Shown in pieces: positions 23,040 to 34,370 of a stretch of 64,000 nucleotides of DNA (within the stretch, counting starts at the first letter, position 1; the number at the start of each line of letters is the position of its first letter). Origin of the DNA: Trichobilharzia regenti (taxonomy: Eukaryota > Platyhelminthes > Trematoda > Strigeidida > Schistosomatidae); contig OX235270.1 in assembly GCA_944472135.2 (NCBI GenBank), positions 140,445,632-140,509,631 of the forward strand, given 5' to 3'. Under the pieces are notes generated by a model. It was not told where the DNA came from and ran no database searches. It saw only the letters and a program-made list of their open reading frames with translations. The position numbers and the translations under genes are program-made.

Positions 23040-24630
23040 TATATTTCATATCGTTTGCGATCTGGGCAGCTTTGCAAAGAAGGGACATAGTGTCTTCGAA
23101 GCAGGCGGGAAAATGGGTAATGCTGGATTGCTTGTTAATTGCAATGATATGTACGATGCTCAGCATAATGAGTCTGTTGATGTCAATGTCTCGTAGTCTA
23201 GGGATAATAGGAATATCAAGCTTCCTAAGTACGAACCTCGGTGTTTCGAGGGAGTTTGAAATCATGTTGAATAGTTTTTTATTAAATGATGAAATGAAGT
23301 TAATGTATTTGATGAGGTACTGCACCGGAGTTGCTTCAAGAGCTATATAGGGCTGTAAGTTTATGAAGCCAAAAGAGGGCTAGTACGAGGCTATGAGCAT
23401 ACAACGTCAAAGGTTTGGAAGGCTTTCGATGATTGTAGGGAAATTATTCGTGGCTCTTAAGGGTAATGGTGGTCAATTACAGGATGATTCCCAGGCACTC
23501 ACTGAGTTTTTAGATAATCTGTTGACTTACAAGAATGCATTGATTTCGATGAATTGCATGAGTGACCTCAACTCGAGTTTTATACAACTCGACTGCAAAG
23601 GAAGTGGGTGAAGATAAGCTCCCGTATGGAGGATGAGGGTGTCGAGCCAAAGTTCGATGATATCCTGAAACTAGTAAAAGATAGTGTCAATCAATCTATG
23701 AGGAAGTTTGCCAGTATATTGAATCTCACCCCTAGAATATAGCAGTCTGAGGGTAAAACGCAATCATTGATGACGAAAGGGCGTCAGAGAGGTGGATATC
23801 GAGAAGGCTCTATGGTGTCTAGTGATGCATATAGACCTAGTGTGCGTAACAGCTTTCGTAGTAACCAAAATTGTCTACTTCTGTTATTAAAGAGTTTGAA
23901 AATGATGAAATTGACGGTAAAGTGAATATTCATGATAATGATCATGATACTTCACAGTTGTCTTTGGTTGATCATGATGAAATGAGGGATATGCCTACTA
24001 CTGCTAAGTTGAATAAAGGTTCTGTACAACTTGAACGTGAAGTAGAATTAAATGCAGATGCAGTTGCAGAAGGCATGCATACTTGTGAGACCGTCATTGT
24101 AAGTGATCAGCATGTAGCCCACCTATCATCAGATGCTAGTGCTAAACCTGAGCTGATAGTAAAAGACAGCAGTGGTGGCGGTCTTGGAGGTAGACAAATT
24201 TCTGAAAGTCGAGCAGCAACAGCTTTTGATCCACCGCTAACCTCATCAACTGATATCAATCAGTCATCGTTGGTGCTGTCATCCACAATGAGAAGGACGG
24301 CCATCAACTCAAGTATCTTGTGCAATGATTATGCTAGTATCAGTTCGTTTGAAAGGACGAATATCAATGGTCAGTTTAGTGAGGATAAGCCAAGTGTAAA
24401 CGAGAGAGTAATTGTTAAATTGACTTGCAGGAATAAAGGCATTTCTTGTTTCAAGTTACTATTTGAATGCTATTATCTTTGGTGAAAATTACTCTGTGTC
24501 TACGCTTGGTTGACCAGATACGTCGTGTGTTTGTTCGTCATCTATGTTCTAAGATACAATGACATGAGCGTGTTACCGTTCAGATTTGAGGATACAGCTG
24601 ATAGAAGGAAGTCAGCAAATGAACTCTGCA
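23040..24630 (+). pseudogene. BEL/Pao-type gag, copy A
   Basis: Decayed counterpart of the open gag at 32412-34367. It carries stops (after GVASRAI near 23347 and near 23744), a short deletion at about 23587 removing the LEVIARRLP block, and a larger deletion at about 23862 that removes the zinc-knuckle region. From 23871 a 204-codon frame stays open and is almost identical to copy B, but it ends early because TGG-TGT has become TGG-TGA (24482-24484), so the hydrophobic tail is not translated. A gag protein would assemble into particles; this one cannot. Confidence 0.85.
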
Positions 24631-25405
24631 ACGATTTTCCAACCTAGAGCGTCAACCTGAGAAGGGTTGCAGGCGTACTGGTGTAAGTCCTGCGATTCTT
24701 CAAAGGAATTCCATCAAGACATGATCCGCAAGGTTATTTGTACTGTTTGTGTATATGTGTGGCATGTCATATCAATTGGTGTTTTTTGGATTCATTGTGT
24801 TTACTTGTTGTTTCGTACCTTGTTGTTATCACATAATTTTGTTAAAATTTTCTTCGTGATTACTTCTGAAGTTGTTTCTTGTCTTCTACATCTGTGAATG
24901 AGTTGATTGATGTTAAAGACAGCAGATGGGTCGTATACGCCGCGGAGGCTATTGCTGAGAATGACATGCATACGGAGATAATGATTAGCTGTGATCCCAC
25001 ACGCCGGGGAGCGGGGGTGTAGACGGCTGATGCTTGCGTACGTCACCGTTATTAGAACTGAGGCAGAATGAGTGATAAGCGATTGCAGTGATAATTGGTA
25101 GTGAGTAGAGAAGAGGGCGTGCGTGGAGTATCATGAGGTGGTGCTATGGTCACGTTGCATTCTGCATGAGTCATTCTAGTAAGTGGCGATTGTGTTGCAA
25201 GATGTCAAGAGGAGGTCTCTGTCTGGAGGCGCAGGTCGTCAGCGATGTGTGAGATTGTGCTGTGGGTATGCTTGTGGTGTGTTGGCTTTTCTGTTTGTTT
25301 TCCATTTCAGCTCTGTCCGTGTGACCCAGGTTCTCGCAATGGCGTCCAAGTCAACGTCTATTGGTCGTGATGGAAAATAGGATGGATCCGTATTTTGCAG
25401 GGGAG

Positions 25406-25693
25406 TGTCAATGTAGTTGAAGATTGAACGATCAATTCATTGTTGTTTGCTCAAACCCAACTTCCCTATATTTTCGCGGAGACATCGACACATCAGTCAT
25501 CGTCTCATCGGTCGCTGTTCAGAAAGAAGTCAGGCCAGAACTGTCAGAAATAATATTGTGATTTATTATTGTAATACTTGTTCATAAACCTTAGTTTTAA
25601 CGTTGGATATATGTTGGTGTTACAATAAAGAATCCTCGAGTAGCCAATTGGTGTTTTGATTTTGCGTTCGTTTGTACTAAGAGTTTCTTAGAC
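25406..25693 (+). mobile_element. 3' LTR of copy A, truncated
   Basis: Begins TGTCAATGTAGTTGAAG like the LTRs of copy B, preceded by a purine-rich GCAGGGGAG. It follows the LTR consensus to about TACTAAGAGTTTCTTAGAC and is then replaced at 25694 by CR1 sequence of the inverted duplication. About 75 bases of LTR end are missing. Confidence 0.85.
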
Positions 25694-26135
25694 GTTAAAC
25701 AAATTTACGCCCAAGTAACTGAACCTTTTATCCCTTGGTCTGTCCCAAAGTGTCGGAAACATTTCCCCCTTTGGATAAACCGGGACATTCGTAATTTACT
25801 CAGACGTATACACAAATGTTGGAACCTGTTTGCCACGCTTGAGACTTCTGAGACCAGGAAATTATATAACACTGCTAGAAATAAAGCTATTGCAGAAATC
25901 CGACAATCAAGGATGAAGTTCAAGGCGCACCTGGCTCAAAATGCAAAGGCACGACCTAAGAAAATTTTCTCGTACTTGAATTTCAGGAATAAAACATCCA
26001 ATGGTGTCCCAAACCTGATTATTGACAAAGATACAATCGAAGAAGATCAAGAAAAAGCAGAAGCAATGGCAAACTACTTCTCCCAAGTATTCACTCAGGA
26101 GTCATCACTGCCTACAGGGTCAGCTCTGGCTGCAT
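25694..26135 (+). pseudogene. CR1-type endonuclease-RT linker (left arm)
   Basis: Reads QVTEPFIPWSVPKC, then the arginine-rich linker and the segment ending FSQVFTQESSLPTGS, identical to the minus-strand frame at 43990-44423. It starts abruptly at the breakpoint 25694, so the upstream endonuclease present in the right arm is absent. After about 26135 the CR1 sequence gives way to the MULE-type insertion. Confidence 0.85.
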
Positions 26136-26902
26136 CATTTCAATACTTCCTTATTACTGTGCGATTAACCGTATTTAAGATATAAATCTATTGTGTAACT
26201 CTTTACAATGACAACCTCATTATTATTCTAATGATTTTTCTGGTTTTATTGTTACATTTTGCTTCGCTTCAAATTTGTTAGCATTTTCGAATATGTACAC
26301 TTATATTATCAAACCTCCGAAAATTTAAAATCTTCAGTTTGGTTTTCATACCGGAAACGCTTGTATATTTCTTCTGTCATTGTAATTGACAATATCATTC
26401 CGAATACAGCTAAACTTTATTTACCTGCATTCTACGGAGGGGCTATTGTAGTGACCCATTTTATTACTCATCATTATAGCATACTTTCACTATGTAATTG
26501 AACTTTGATTTGTTTATCACTCTGAAGATTGCGTGTTATCAATTGATAATTTGTACTCACTCAACTTTTGAACTTTGATTACTGCGTTAATACACGTTCG
26601 TACTCCTTCTCAAAGGCCTTTTGATTTACGTTGTGGGCGTTGAGAAAACACATCGTTGAGACACTATAATAATCGCGGAGAAGTACTAGGATACACGTGT
26701 ACGCAAATTTGGTCAAACAGAGCACGTCAATAATTGCATGAACCATATATTCAAGTGTCCTGCCACGCAAGCAATCGGCAAATGCTCAAGAACGATATCG
26801 AACAACAATTTTCACACAAATTCATCCAACGAGAGCAAAATAAGCACCAAAATCGCGTCAACCGCGTTTTCCTGGACGACTAGCCCCAACTCGAATCAAC
26901 TA

Positions 26903-27239
26903 TAATAATAATAATAATAATATATATTCTCATTTTTTACATGAGGGACGCCAGTTTACAGGCATCATCAATTCGATAATTTACACATAATATTAATAAG
27001 CATATTTAGTAAAGATAATATAATAAAGTACATTTTTTTCCATAGCTATGTAGGGTACACCAATCGTATAGGCATGCATAAATATTGTTTTAATAATAAT
27101 AATATATTCCTTCCTGTTTATGCAGGAACATACCTATTGTACAGGCATGGATAAGTTATTATATAAATTACACATAATTTGATGTATAATGGACTTACAG
27201 TTTGGTTGTTCTTTCTGACATTAGAGTCAGTCGGAACTA
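26903..27239 (-). mobile_element. (ATT)n-tailed retroposon fragments inserted in the left arm only
   Basis: Absent from the right arm (empty site at about 43215-43220). Flanked by a 5-bp duplication, AACTA, at 26898-26902 and 27235-27239. Read on the minus strand it ends in a (TTA)n run and contains a second such tail around 27096, so it is two 3' ends of 5'-truncated retroposons. The GATGCCTGTAAACTGGCGTC block recurs on the plus strand at 39151-39170. Confidence 0.85.
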
Positions 27240-28538
27240 AACGGCGTATATGCCGTCAAGGCGCTACTTAAAATTGGGGATTCGCCATATAATGGCAGCC
27301 TGTACACGGCCGTAGGTCATTTGATCAGCTGATGGATACTGGCTATTTTATTAAAAAAACCTCAAAGTTAGGCTATTTGTCGTTCTTTTATGCACTATTA
27401 CACTTGTATTCTTGATAAACGTTGATGGAATACGGTGATTTTAGCATAAAAAGCAGGTGATGGTGTCCTTATCCGGCCGTAAATTGCAGCCAACTTACAA
27501 ATTGTTGAAATACGTACTTTTCCGTACAGAAAGTGTTATATTACTTGAATGTTTTAATGACTTTTTGTGAATTATTTTGCTGTTTAAGCGATTACGCACG
27601 GACATGATTAGGTGGGATAGTTCGTTGTTCATTTAATTTGTTGTGTACTTTTACTAATCCTGTGAAGGCTCCTCCACATGTGTTTCATTAAGGGAAGTCT
27701 ACAGAAATACCTAGAAATTATATACGTATAATATTTCCTTATTCTATGGCGTGAACTTGATGTTTACGGGCAGGTACAATATCGATTTTGTATTCTCTAA
27801 AAATGTTGACTGACGTAATTATACACAATTTAACTAATTATTTCGTCATTTTAAACATGTTAAGTGGCTGATTATTGTATTTACACTGGTATCAATGTCT
27901 ACATCTTTAGAAGTCTTTTTCAGATAATATCTTTCGAGAATCTCATGGATTTGGGTGATAAAGAAAAATATACCCGCAGTGTTGTGGATTTTGTATTACA
28001 TGTTTATTCATTAATAAATGTATTCCTCGTTATTCGTTTGTTTATTTTACTTGATAAGACTGATTTCAAGCCTTTGCGTAAGTTGTGAGGTAAGGAGTAT
28101 ATGACGTGATCTTAGAAATGCTAAGTAAAATTAGATATCCGGAGAGGCTTATTGATAAAAAGACTACGTCGTACTGTAATGAAGTTACTGAGTCCACTTG
28201 TAAAAGAAAACATTGAGATTATAAGCGCTTAGAGTTGTGTATCGTCTTAGTAGGAACCTATTAACGGACTTCGGATTCATAGTCACACAAGGTGAAAAGT
28301 AAATCTACCTGAGATAGTATGCTTCCGATTTCTACTTATCGTAATAAACCACAATGGGAATAATTTTAACTATATTGTTCGATATGTGTAACCAAGTGCA
28401 AATATGGTTATTGTAATAACGGTAAAACAATGCCAAGGGTTCACCGAGACGGAAGCTAGTACGTTAAAATCTATTCGTTTAACCGTTTCAACAACATTTT
28501 TCGTAAGTTAGAGTGAAGAAAACTTTTTATAGGAAAAT

Positions 28539-29544
28539 TTATTTACAATTGTCTTTAAAAATATGTACATAGATCGGTCCGAGCTTGATGATGTAGATGC
28601 CTGACGCCTGTGCACCAGCTTCAAGCAGATAATTGTATACGTAAAGAAACGCACTTCTACATATCCTAGGGTGCGTCTGTTGAAGGCTTCTGATTTGATA
28701 TATTATTCTTTGTATGAGCATCTCCACGTCCAAGTCCACCGCTGGTGTCGATTGTGATTGGATGACAGTGTGATTGTTGTCTCGTAACCACCTAGTACTA
28801 TGTCTAAACACATCTTTTACAGATTAACTTGAGGCCTATATGAACTTACCCAGACGTGTATATATATGACATTTGGTATGAACTAGATGACGCCATGGCA
28901 GTGGCATATTGCTGTTTTGAAAACATGTGCAGCTGCAGTCAAGTTTGTCCACAACGAAGTATCTTTCACCTTCTTCGGATAACACGTATGCTTCTATGCA
29001 ATCCGTGGCTTTCATTTCCGGATGCCTCTTGATGCTTTTGTAAAGTGCATAGGGGGCATAGTTTGTTAGATGCCTCAGAATGTTGGAAAGGCCTTCGTCC
29101 ACCTAGAAAAATTTCAGCTTACAACTATAGGACCTACGTCAAAATTAATGAAGTAATGCAGATTGCGATTTTCTCCACCAGCCTTTCTTCCCGACGACTC
29201 TATAGGACAATTCCAAATCTCCGGATGCTCAACTTCAATGGGAAGCACTTCCTGAGATGTGTCTTCATGTGCTTATGGCAGCATTCGACTCTGTTATTGG
29301 TTTTTTGCAAAGAGTGACAACGTCTTTCATATAACAGGCTGCCCACATATTACGACAACTCCATAAGTTTTTATTTATGTACTACGTGGCTGCAGGATAC
29401 TACAACCTCATTAAAGTCATCAAGTCACTAAACCTAAAGAAGTGTTAACACAATCTCGTAATTGCCTGTCGTTATTCGTTGTGTACACCATCTCTTTAAA
29501 TATCTTTTTACACTGAGGATCACGGAACTTAAGGATGTTAGCTT
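28539..29544 (-). pseudogene. MULE transposase C-terminus with SWIM-like finger (left arm)
   Basis: Mirror image of 40910-41915, where the reading is described. Pieces in minus-strand order are a SLQKTNNRVE block (about 29310-29330), a DEGLSNILRHLTNYAPYALYKSIKR helix segment, the SWIM-type CSCTC...PWRH motif near 28920, a 36-nt intron-like gap at 28814-28849, and a C-terminal exon. A stop within the SIRRFGIVL segment and missing N-terminal catalytic domain show that it is defective. It sits inside a CR1 element, opposite in orientation. Confidence 0.65.
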
Positions 29545-29650
29545 AAGTACTTTACAGTACTCACTGTGGCATTCTTAGGTGCTTGCTTTCTGATCGTCGA
29601 TGTCGACAAACATGACACGAAAATGAAACATATAAGCTGGGTTCTGGAGG

Positions 29651-30845
29651 AACCTCTCATGCCTGTCAAATCTCCTCACTGAAAGAGAAAGCTGGGTCAA
29701 ATCAAAGGACAACAGAAGACCCGTTGACATCGTCTTCATAGACTTCAGTAAAGCCTCTGATAAAGTACCTCACAAAAGACTACTCATGAAATTGGAAAGT
29801 CTTGGTACCAAAGGCAGATTACTGGACTGACTCAGGGGATTCCTCATAGATAGGAGGCAGAGGGTTAGGATAAACTCGAAACTCTCCTCTCGGACAGCAG
29901 TACGTAGCGGAGTGCCACAAGGCACGGTACTCGGTCCTCTCCTATTTATTCTGTATATCAATGATTTACCTCTGCTCACCGACTCCCCTATGGTCCTATA
30001 CGCAGATGACTTAAAAATTTGGAGAGAGCTGAAGGGCAACAGTGATACGTTCACGTTGCAAGAGGGCCTCAACAAATTGTCAGAGTGGTCCGTTGAATGG
30101 ATACTCCCGATCAATGTGGCAAAATGTGCAACCATGCTCATCAGACAATCAAGCACAAGCTCCTACGAATTAGAGGGAATAACACTTCCATCAATTCAGA
30201 CTCACTTGAACTTAGGTGTCATAGTTAGCCACGACTTAAAAACTGCAGCACACTCTCGCGCGGTGGCTGCACGTAGTTTCAGGTCCTTATGGGCGATTCG
30301 CAGAGCCTTTACAAGAATTACCAGAGACATGTTCACCTCCTTATATACATCTCTGGTGAGATCAAGACTGGAAAACTGCGTCCAGGTCGCCAGTCCTTGT
30401 CTAACAGGGGACTCATACATTCTAGAAAGTGTTCAAAGGAAGGCAACACGTATGGTTCACGGCGTAGCTGACTTATCATACGAGGACAGACTAGACAGTT
30501 TAAATCTCTTCTCACTGTCATACCGTAGGCAGAGAGAAGATTTAATCACAATGTTTAAAATTTTAAATAATGACTACGGACCTGACCTATTCTCTCTTTT
30601 CCTTCCCACCAGGTCGGAACACCTTAGAGGACATAGCAGGAGAGTTCGAAAGCCGAGGAGAAATCATATTGTTGTTGAGTACTGGTTCTCACATCGAGTC
30701 ATAAACTCTTGGAGCCAACTCCCAGAAGAAGTGGTGTCTGTAACCCCAACAGATTCGTTCAAGAAGGGTTTGGACGACCACGGAAATCTACTAGAAAAGT
30801 AATAACATAGGCTCCAAGCCTTCTATCCTCAACCAATTAATCTGA
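29651..30845 (+). pseudogene. CR1-type RT palm to C-terminus (left arm)
   Basis: Reads GFWRNLSCLSNLL and TERESWV (29652-29700), VDIVFIDFSKASDKVPH (catalytic Asp), a stop at about 29828, then GVPQGTVLGPLLFILYINDL and VLYADDLKIW with an intact YADD (30000-30020). A 296-codon open stretch runs from 29912 to 30802 through the thumb and the conserved C-terminal region ending SFKKGLDDH. This is one of the best-preserved RT segments here, but it has a stop and no functional upstream domains. It is identical to the minus-strand copy at 39652-40542. Confidence 0.9.
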
Positions 30846-31905
30846 AAATAAATGTGGTACATGAGCTTATTATAGTGAGGATTTGTTGTTTGGTGATGGG
30901 CATATAAGCTGCATTTACTTGACAGTTTCTCAAAATTTGCAATTAATCAGGCCGAGTTGCCTTATTTCCTTCCCGTTTACAGTCGACATACGGAAACAGT
31001 TCCTGGTTTCTACTTCATGGTGGTTTTAAATGGGCGATTATATGGGCCAGCCTGTCGACGGCCGTAATTTTTAGTGCCCGCTTGTGAGAGTAACAAGTGA
31101 TTTACGGCAATGGATAAAGGCACACACGAGGTGTCATTATGTGTTATCGCGATGTTGTGTTCCGGTTTTTCTACGTTGTTTTCAGGTGTTTTTTCAACTG
31201 AAATACATTATAAGTACCATATTTACCGAGAAAACTTAGAAAAATAGTTGAAAGTAGACGCTGGCAGCAGTTTGAGTGAACATGTATATGTCATCCATTT
31301 TCGTTGTTTCTTTGCATGTAGAATGTTAAAACTCTCTGTAAATTGTTGATTGCGTTAAGAAATACGAAATAAACTAGGTAATTGATGTATATTTTGGGAA
31401 TTTCTGAAGTGGTGTTTTGAATCTCATAATTATAAAAACCTAAGTTTACCAATTGGTAACAGTCAGAGGAGTTTACAGCCATAAAGGAGTGTTATTTGAT
31501 TTATTCCAAAAGATAACACTTAATAAACAAAGTTTTCCTAAAAGGTGCATTGGTTTGCAGTACTTTCATTGCCAATTATTAGGTAACAGATGTTTTACTG
31601 TTGTTGATTTGCAGGTTACGATTGTAATTTACGGAATGGTTCACTTTATTTGGAGGTTTTGATGACGTGCGACTGAAGAATTTGCGTGTTAACGTTGGAT
31701 TCTTTGTGATTTTATAAAATTATTTATCAAAATAAATGTTCCTTAAAAGTTTTAACGGTGTTCTTTTACTATTACTTCTCTTTGCTTGCTGGAGGAATAG
31801 TGATGTGGCCGGTTTTAGAATGAGTAATGATTTTATTCGAAAGAGTGATAAATTGCGCAGCATCAGAACATTAGGATGATTATCTTTAATAGGATATACC
31901 TATAA
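30846..31905. other. left part of the palindrome spacer
   Basis: No gene recognised. The first bases continue the CR1 3' untranslated end. A 50-bp motif at 31029-31080 (CAGCCTGTCGACGGCCGTAA) resembles 27280-27335 inside the MULE-type insertion, hinting at a related element end. Confidence 0.45.
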
Positions 31906-31910
31906 TACGT

Positions 31911-32268
31911 TGTCAATGTAGTTGAAGATTGAACGATCAATTCATTGTTGTTTGCTCAAAACCAACTTCCCCAATTTTCGCGGAGGCATCAATACGACAT
32001 TCATCGTCTCATCGGTCGCTGTTCAGAAAGAAGTCAGGCCAGAACTGTCAGAAATAATATTGTGATTTATTATTGTAATATTTGTTCACAGATCTTAGAG
32101 GAATTATTTTTTATATGTTGGTGTAACAATAAAGAATTCTGGAGCGGCCAATCAGTCTTTTGGTATTTTCGTCCGTTATTACTAAGCGTTTCTGAAAACT
32201 TCAAGGAACAGCGTGAGCCCGAGCGTAGCAAGAGCTGGGCATTAACGGTTTACGAGACGTGACTGACA
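31911..32268 (+). mobile_element. 5' LTR of copy B
   Basis: Starts TGTCAATG and ends GACTGACA, giving the usual TG...CA ends over 358 bp. An AATAAA lies near 32128 and probably serves the transcript end in the 3' copy. The sequence after it (GTTTCTGACGGTAG) should contain the primer-binding site, but I cannot match it to a tRNA 3' end. Confidence 0.9.
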
Positions 32269-32411
32269 GTTTCTGACGGTAGAAACAGATCTGGCGGATT
32301 CAAACAGTTGGTGAAAGTTTGGATAGTCGCCGTTCATTTTTCCTGGTGCCGGTCAAGTCCTCTTTGAACAAGCAATATCTGGAACTTTTTGGAATTGGGT
32401 CAAGTTCAACA

Positions 32412-34367
32412 ATGCCTGGGTCAAAGAAGGGACAGAGTGTCTTGGATGCAAACAGGAAAGTAAGTCATGGTGACTTGTCTGTTAATTGTAACGATGTGTC
32501 TGATGTTAAGCATGACATGGTTGATGTTACTGTTTCGCCGTTCAGGGATAATAGGAACATCAAACTCCCTAAATTTGAACCACGGTGTTTTGATGGAAAC
32601 CCAGCTGATTATTTACAATTTGTAAAGGAGTTTGAGATCATGCTGAGTGGTTTTTTATTAACTGATGAAATGAAGTTAATGTATTTGATGAGGTATTGCA
32701 CTGGAGATGCTGCAAGAGCTATACAGTGTTGTAAGTTTATGAAGCCAAAAGAGGGCTACGATGAGGCTATGAGCATATTACGTCAAAGGTTTGGAAGACC
32801 TTCAATGATTGTAAGGAACGTATACGAAGCTGTCAAAGGTAACGGCAGTCAACTTCAAGATGACTCCAAGGCACTTACTGAGTTTTTAGATAATCTTATG
32901 ACTTATAAGAATACCTTGATTTCGATGAATTGCATGAGTGACCTCAACTCGAGTTTTATACTAGAAGTAATAGCAAGACGCCTACCTACTCGACTGCAAA
33001 GGAAGTGGGTGAAGATAAGCTCCCGTATGGAGGATGAGGGTATCGAGCCAAAGTTTGATGATATCCTGAAACTAGTAAAAGATAGTGTCAATCAATCTAT
33101 GAGCAAGTTTGCCAGTATATTGAATCTCACCCCTAGAATAGAGCAGTCTGAGGGTAAAACGCAATCATTGATGACGAAAGGGCCTCAGAGAGGTGGATAT
33201 CGAGAAGGCTCCATGATGTCTAGTAATGCATATAGACCTAGTGAGTGTAACAGGTTTCGTAGTACATCCTCAACAGATAAGTTACAAGATGCAAGACAAA
33301 CACGGTTGTGTTTTACACGTTTGCAAGAGGTGCATACAAAGGTGAACTGTGAACCAGTGAGCAAGTTCAGTGATAAGCTAAATGTAAACTCCAGGCCTGA
33401 CTCCGAATTGTGTGACGATAACGGTGCTGTGAAGAAGTCTGTAGTTGCAACTGGTAAGCCATTGTTGAATAGAGTGTCACAGAATAGAGTTGCTGCTTCA
33501 GAGTGCAGTTCTGACCCTACAAGTTTACAAGGTATTACTAGTCAGAGTGAAGTTATAAAACCTTTTAGGATTTGCGAGGAGGAACCAAAATTGTCTACTT
33601 CTGTTATTAAAGAGTTTGAAAATGATGAAGTTGACGGTAAAGTGAATATTCGTGATAATGATCATGATACTTCACAGTTGTCTTTGGTTGATCATGATGA
33701 GATGAGGGATATGCCTACTACTGCTAAGTTGAACAAAGGTTCTGTACAACTTGAACGTGAAGTAGAAATAAATGCAGATGCAGTTGCAGAAGGCATGCAT
33801 ACTTGTGAGACCGTCAGTGTAAGTGATCAGCATGTAGCCCACCTATCATCAGATGCTAGTGCTAAACCTGAGCTGATAGTAAAAGACAGCAGTGGTGGTG
33901 GTCTTGCAGGTAGACAAATTTCTGAAAGTCGAGCAACAACAGCTTTTGATCCACCGCTAACTTCATCAACTGATATCAATCAGTCGTCGTTGGTGCTGTC
34001 ATCCACAATGAGAAAGACGCCCATCAACTCAAGTATCTTGTGCAATGACTATGCTAGTATCAGTTCGTTTGAAAGGACGAATATCAATGGTCAGTTTAGT
34101 GAGGATAAGCCAAGTGTAAACGAGAGAGTAATTGTTAAATTGACTTGCACGAATAAAGGCATTTCTAGTTTCAAGTTACTATTTGAATGCTATTATCTTT
34201 GGTGTAAATTACTCTGTGTCTACGCTTGGTTGACCAGATACGTCGTGTGTTTGTTCGTCATCTATATTCTACGATACAATGACATGAGCGTGTTACCGTT
34301 CAGATTTGAGGATATAGCTGATAGAAGGAAGTCAGCAAATGAACTCTGCAACGATTTTCCAACCTAG
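32412..34367 (+). CDS. BEL/Pao-type (DUF1759) gag protein with hydrophobic C-terminus
   Basis: First ATG at 32412 gives 651 residues; the frame is open from 32319 without an earlier ATG. Residues about 50-215 match the DUF1759 gag fold: KLPKFEPRCFDG, DEMKLMYLMRYCTGDAARAI, a YDEAMSILRQRFGRP block and RRLPTRLQRKWVK. A zinc knuckle of the C-x2-C-x4-H-x4-C type follows at residues 300-313, but the second Cys is Arg. Residues about 330-580 are acidic and serine-rich without known domain. Residues about 586-621 are strongly hydrophobic with several Tyr, Cys and Leu, a possible membrane segment, unusual for gag. The frame ends at TAG 34365-34367 with no pol after it. A structural or RNA-packaging role is inferred from the family; the hydrophobic end has no assigned role. 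Confidence 0.85.
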   Translation: MPGSKKGQSVLDANRKVSHGDLSVNCNDVSDVKHDMVDVTVSPFRDNRNIKLPKFEPRCFDGNPADYLQFVKEFEIMLSGFLLTDEMKLMYLMRYCTGDAARAIQCCKFMKPKEGYDEAMSILRQRFGRPSMIVRNVYEAVKGNGSQLQDDSKALTEFLDNLMTYKNTLISMNCMSDLNSSFILEVIARRLPTRLQRKWVKISSRMEDEGIEPKFDDILKLVKDSVNQSMSKFASILNLTPRIEQSEGKTQSLMTKGPQRGGYREGSMMSSNAYRPSECNRFRSTSSTDKLQDARQTRLCFTRLQEVHTKVNCEPVSKFSDKLNVNSRPDSELCDDNGAVKKSVVATGKPLLNRVSQNRVAASECSSDPTSLQGITSQSEVIKPFRICEEEPKLSTSVIKEFENDEVDGKVNIRDNDHDTSQLSLVDHDEMRDMPTTAKLNKGSVQLEREVEINADAVAEGMHTCETVSVSDQHVAHLSSDASAKPELIVKDSSGGGLAGRQISESRATTAFDPPLTSSTDINQSSLVLSSTMRKTPINSSILCNDYASISSFERTNINGQFSEDKPSVNERVIVKLTCTNKGISSFKLLFECYYLWCKLLCVYAWLTRYVVCLFVIYILRYNDMSVLPFRFEDIADRRKSANELCNDFPT

Positions 34368-34370
34368 AGC

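Larger units (their letters stand above)
22990..25693 (+). mobile_element. gag-bearing LTR element, copy A (decayed)
   Basis: Homologous to copy B (31911-36804) but lacking the 5' LTR and parts of gag. It keeps a frameshifted gag (23040-24630), a single hairpin repeat at 24650-24710 where copy B has three, the long noncoding region, and a 3' LTR (25406-25693) cut off at the junction with the inverted duplication. Similarity to B is patchy: about 80 percent by eye before 23480 and about 97 percent from 23870 to 24600. Confidence 0.85.
26136..29650 (-). mobile_element. MULE-type DNA transposon remnant inside CR1 (left arm)
   Basis: Non-CR1 sequence separating the RT linker from the RT palm. 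It contains a minus-strand MULE transposase C-terminus (28539-29544) and an AT-rich remainder. About 400 bp of CR1 that should lie between the two flanks is missing. I could not define terminal inverted repeats or a target-site duplication, so the borders are approximate. Confidence 0.65.
25694..30845. repeat. left arm of large inverted duplication
   Basis: Reverse-complement copy of 39609-44423. Coordinates add to 70117 before the insertion at 26903 and to 70454 after it. By eye the arms differ by only a few bases, for example one Cys/Tyr codon difference near 26715 against 43401. The left arm carries one extra 337-bp insertion. The breakpoints are 25694/44423 (inside CR1 sequence on the right, at a truncated LTR on the left) and about 30845/39609 (inside the CR1 3' region). 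Confidence 0.95.
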
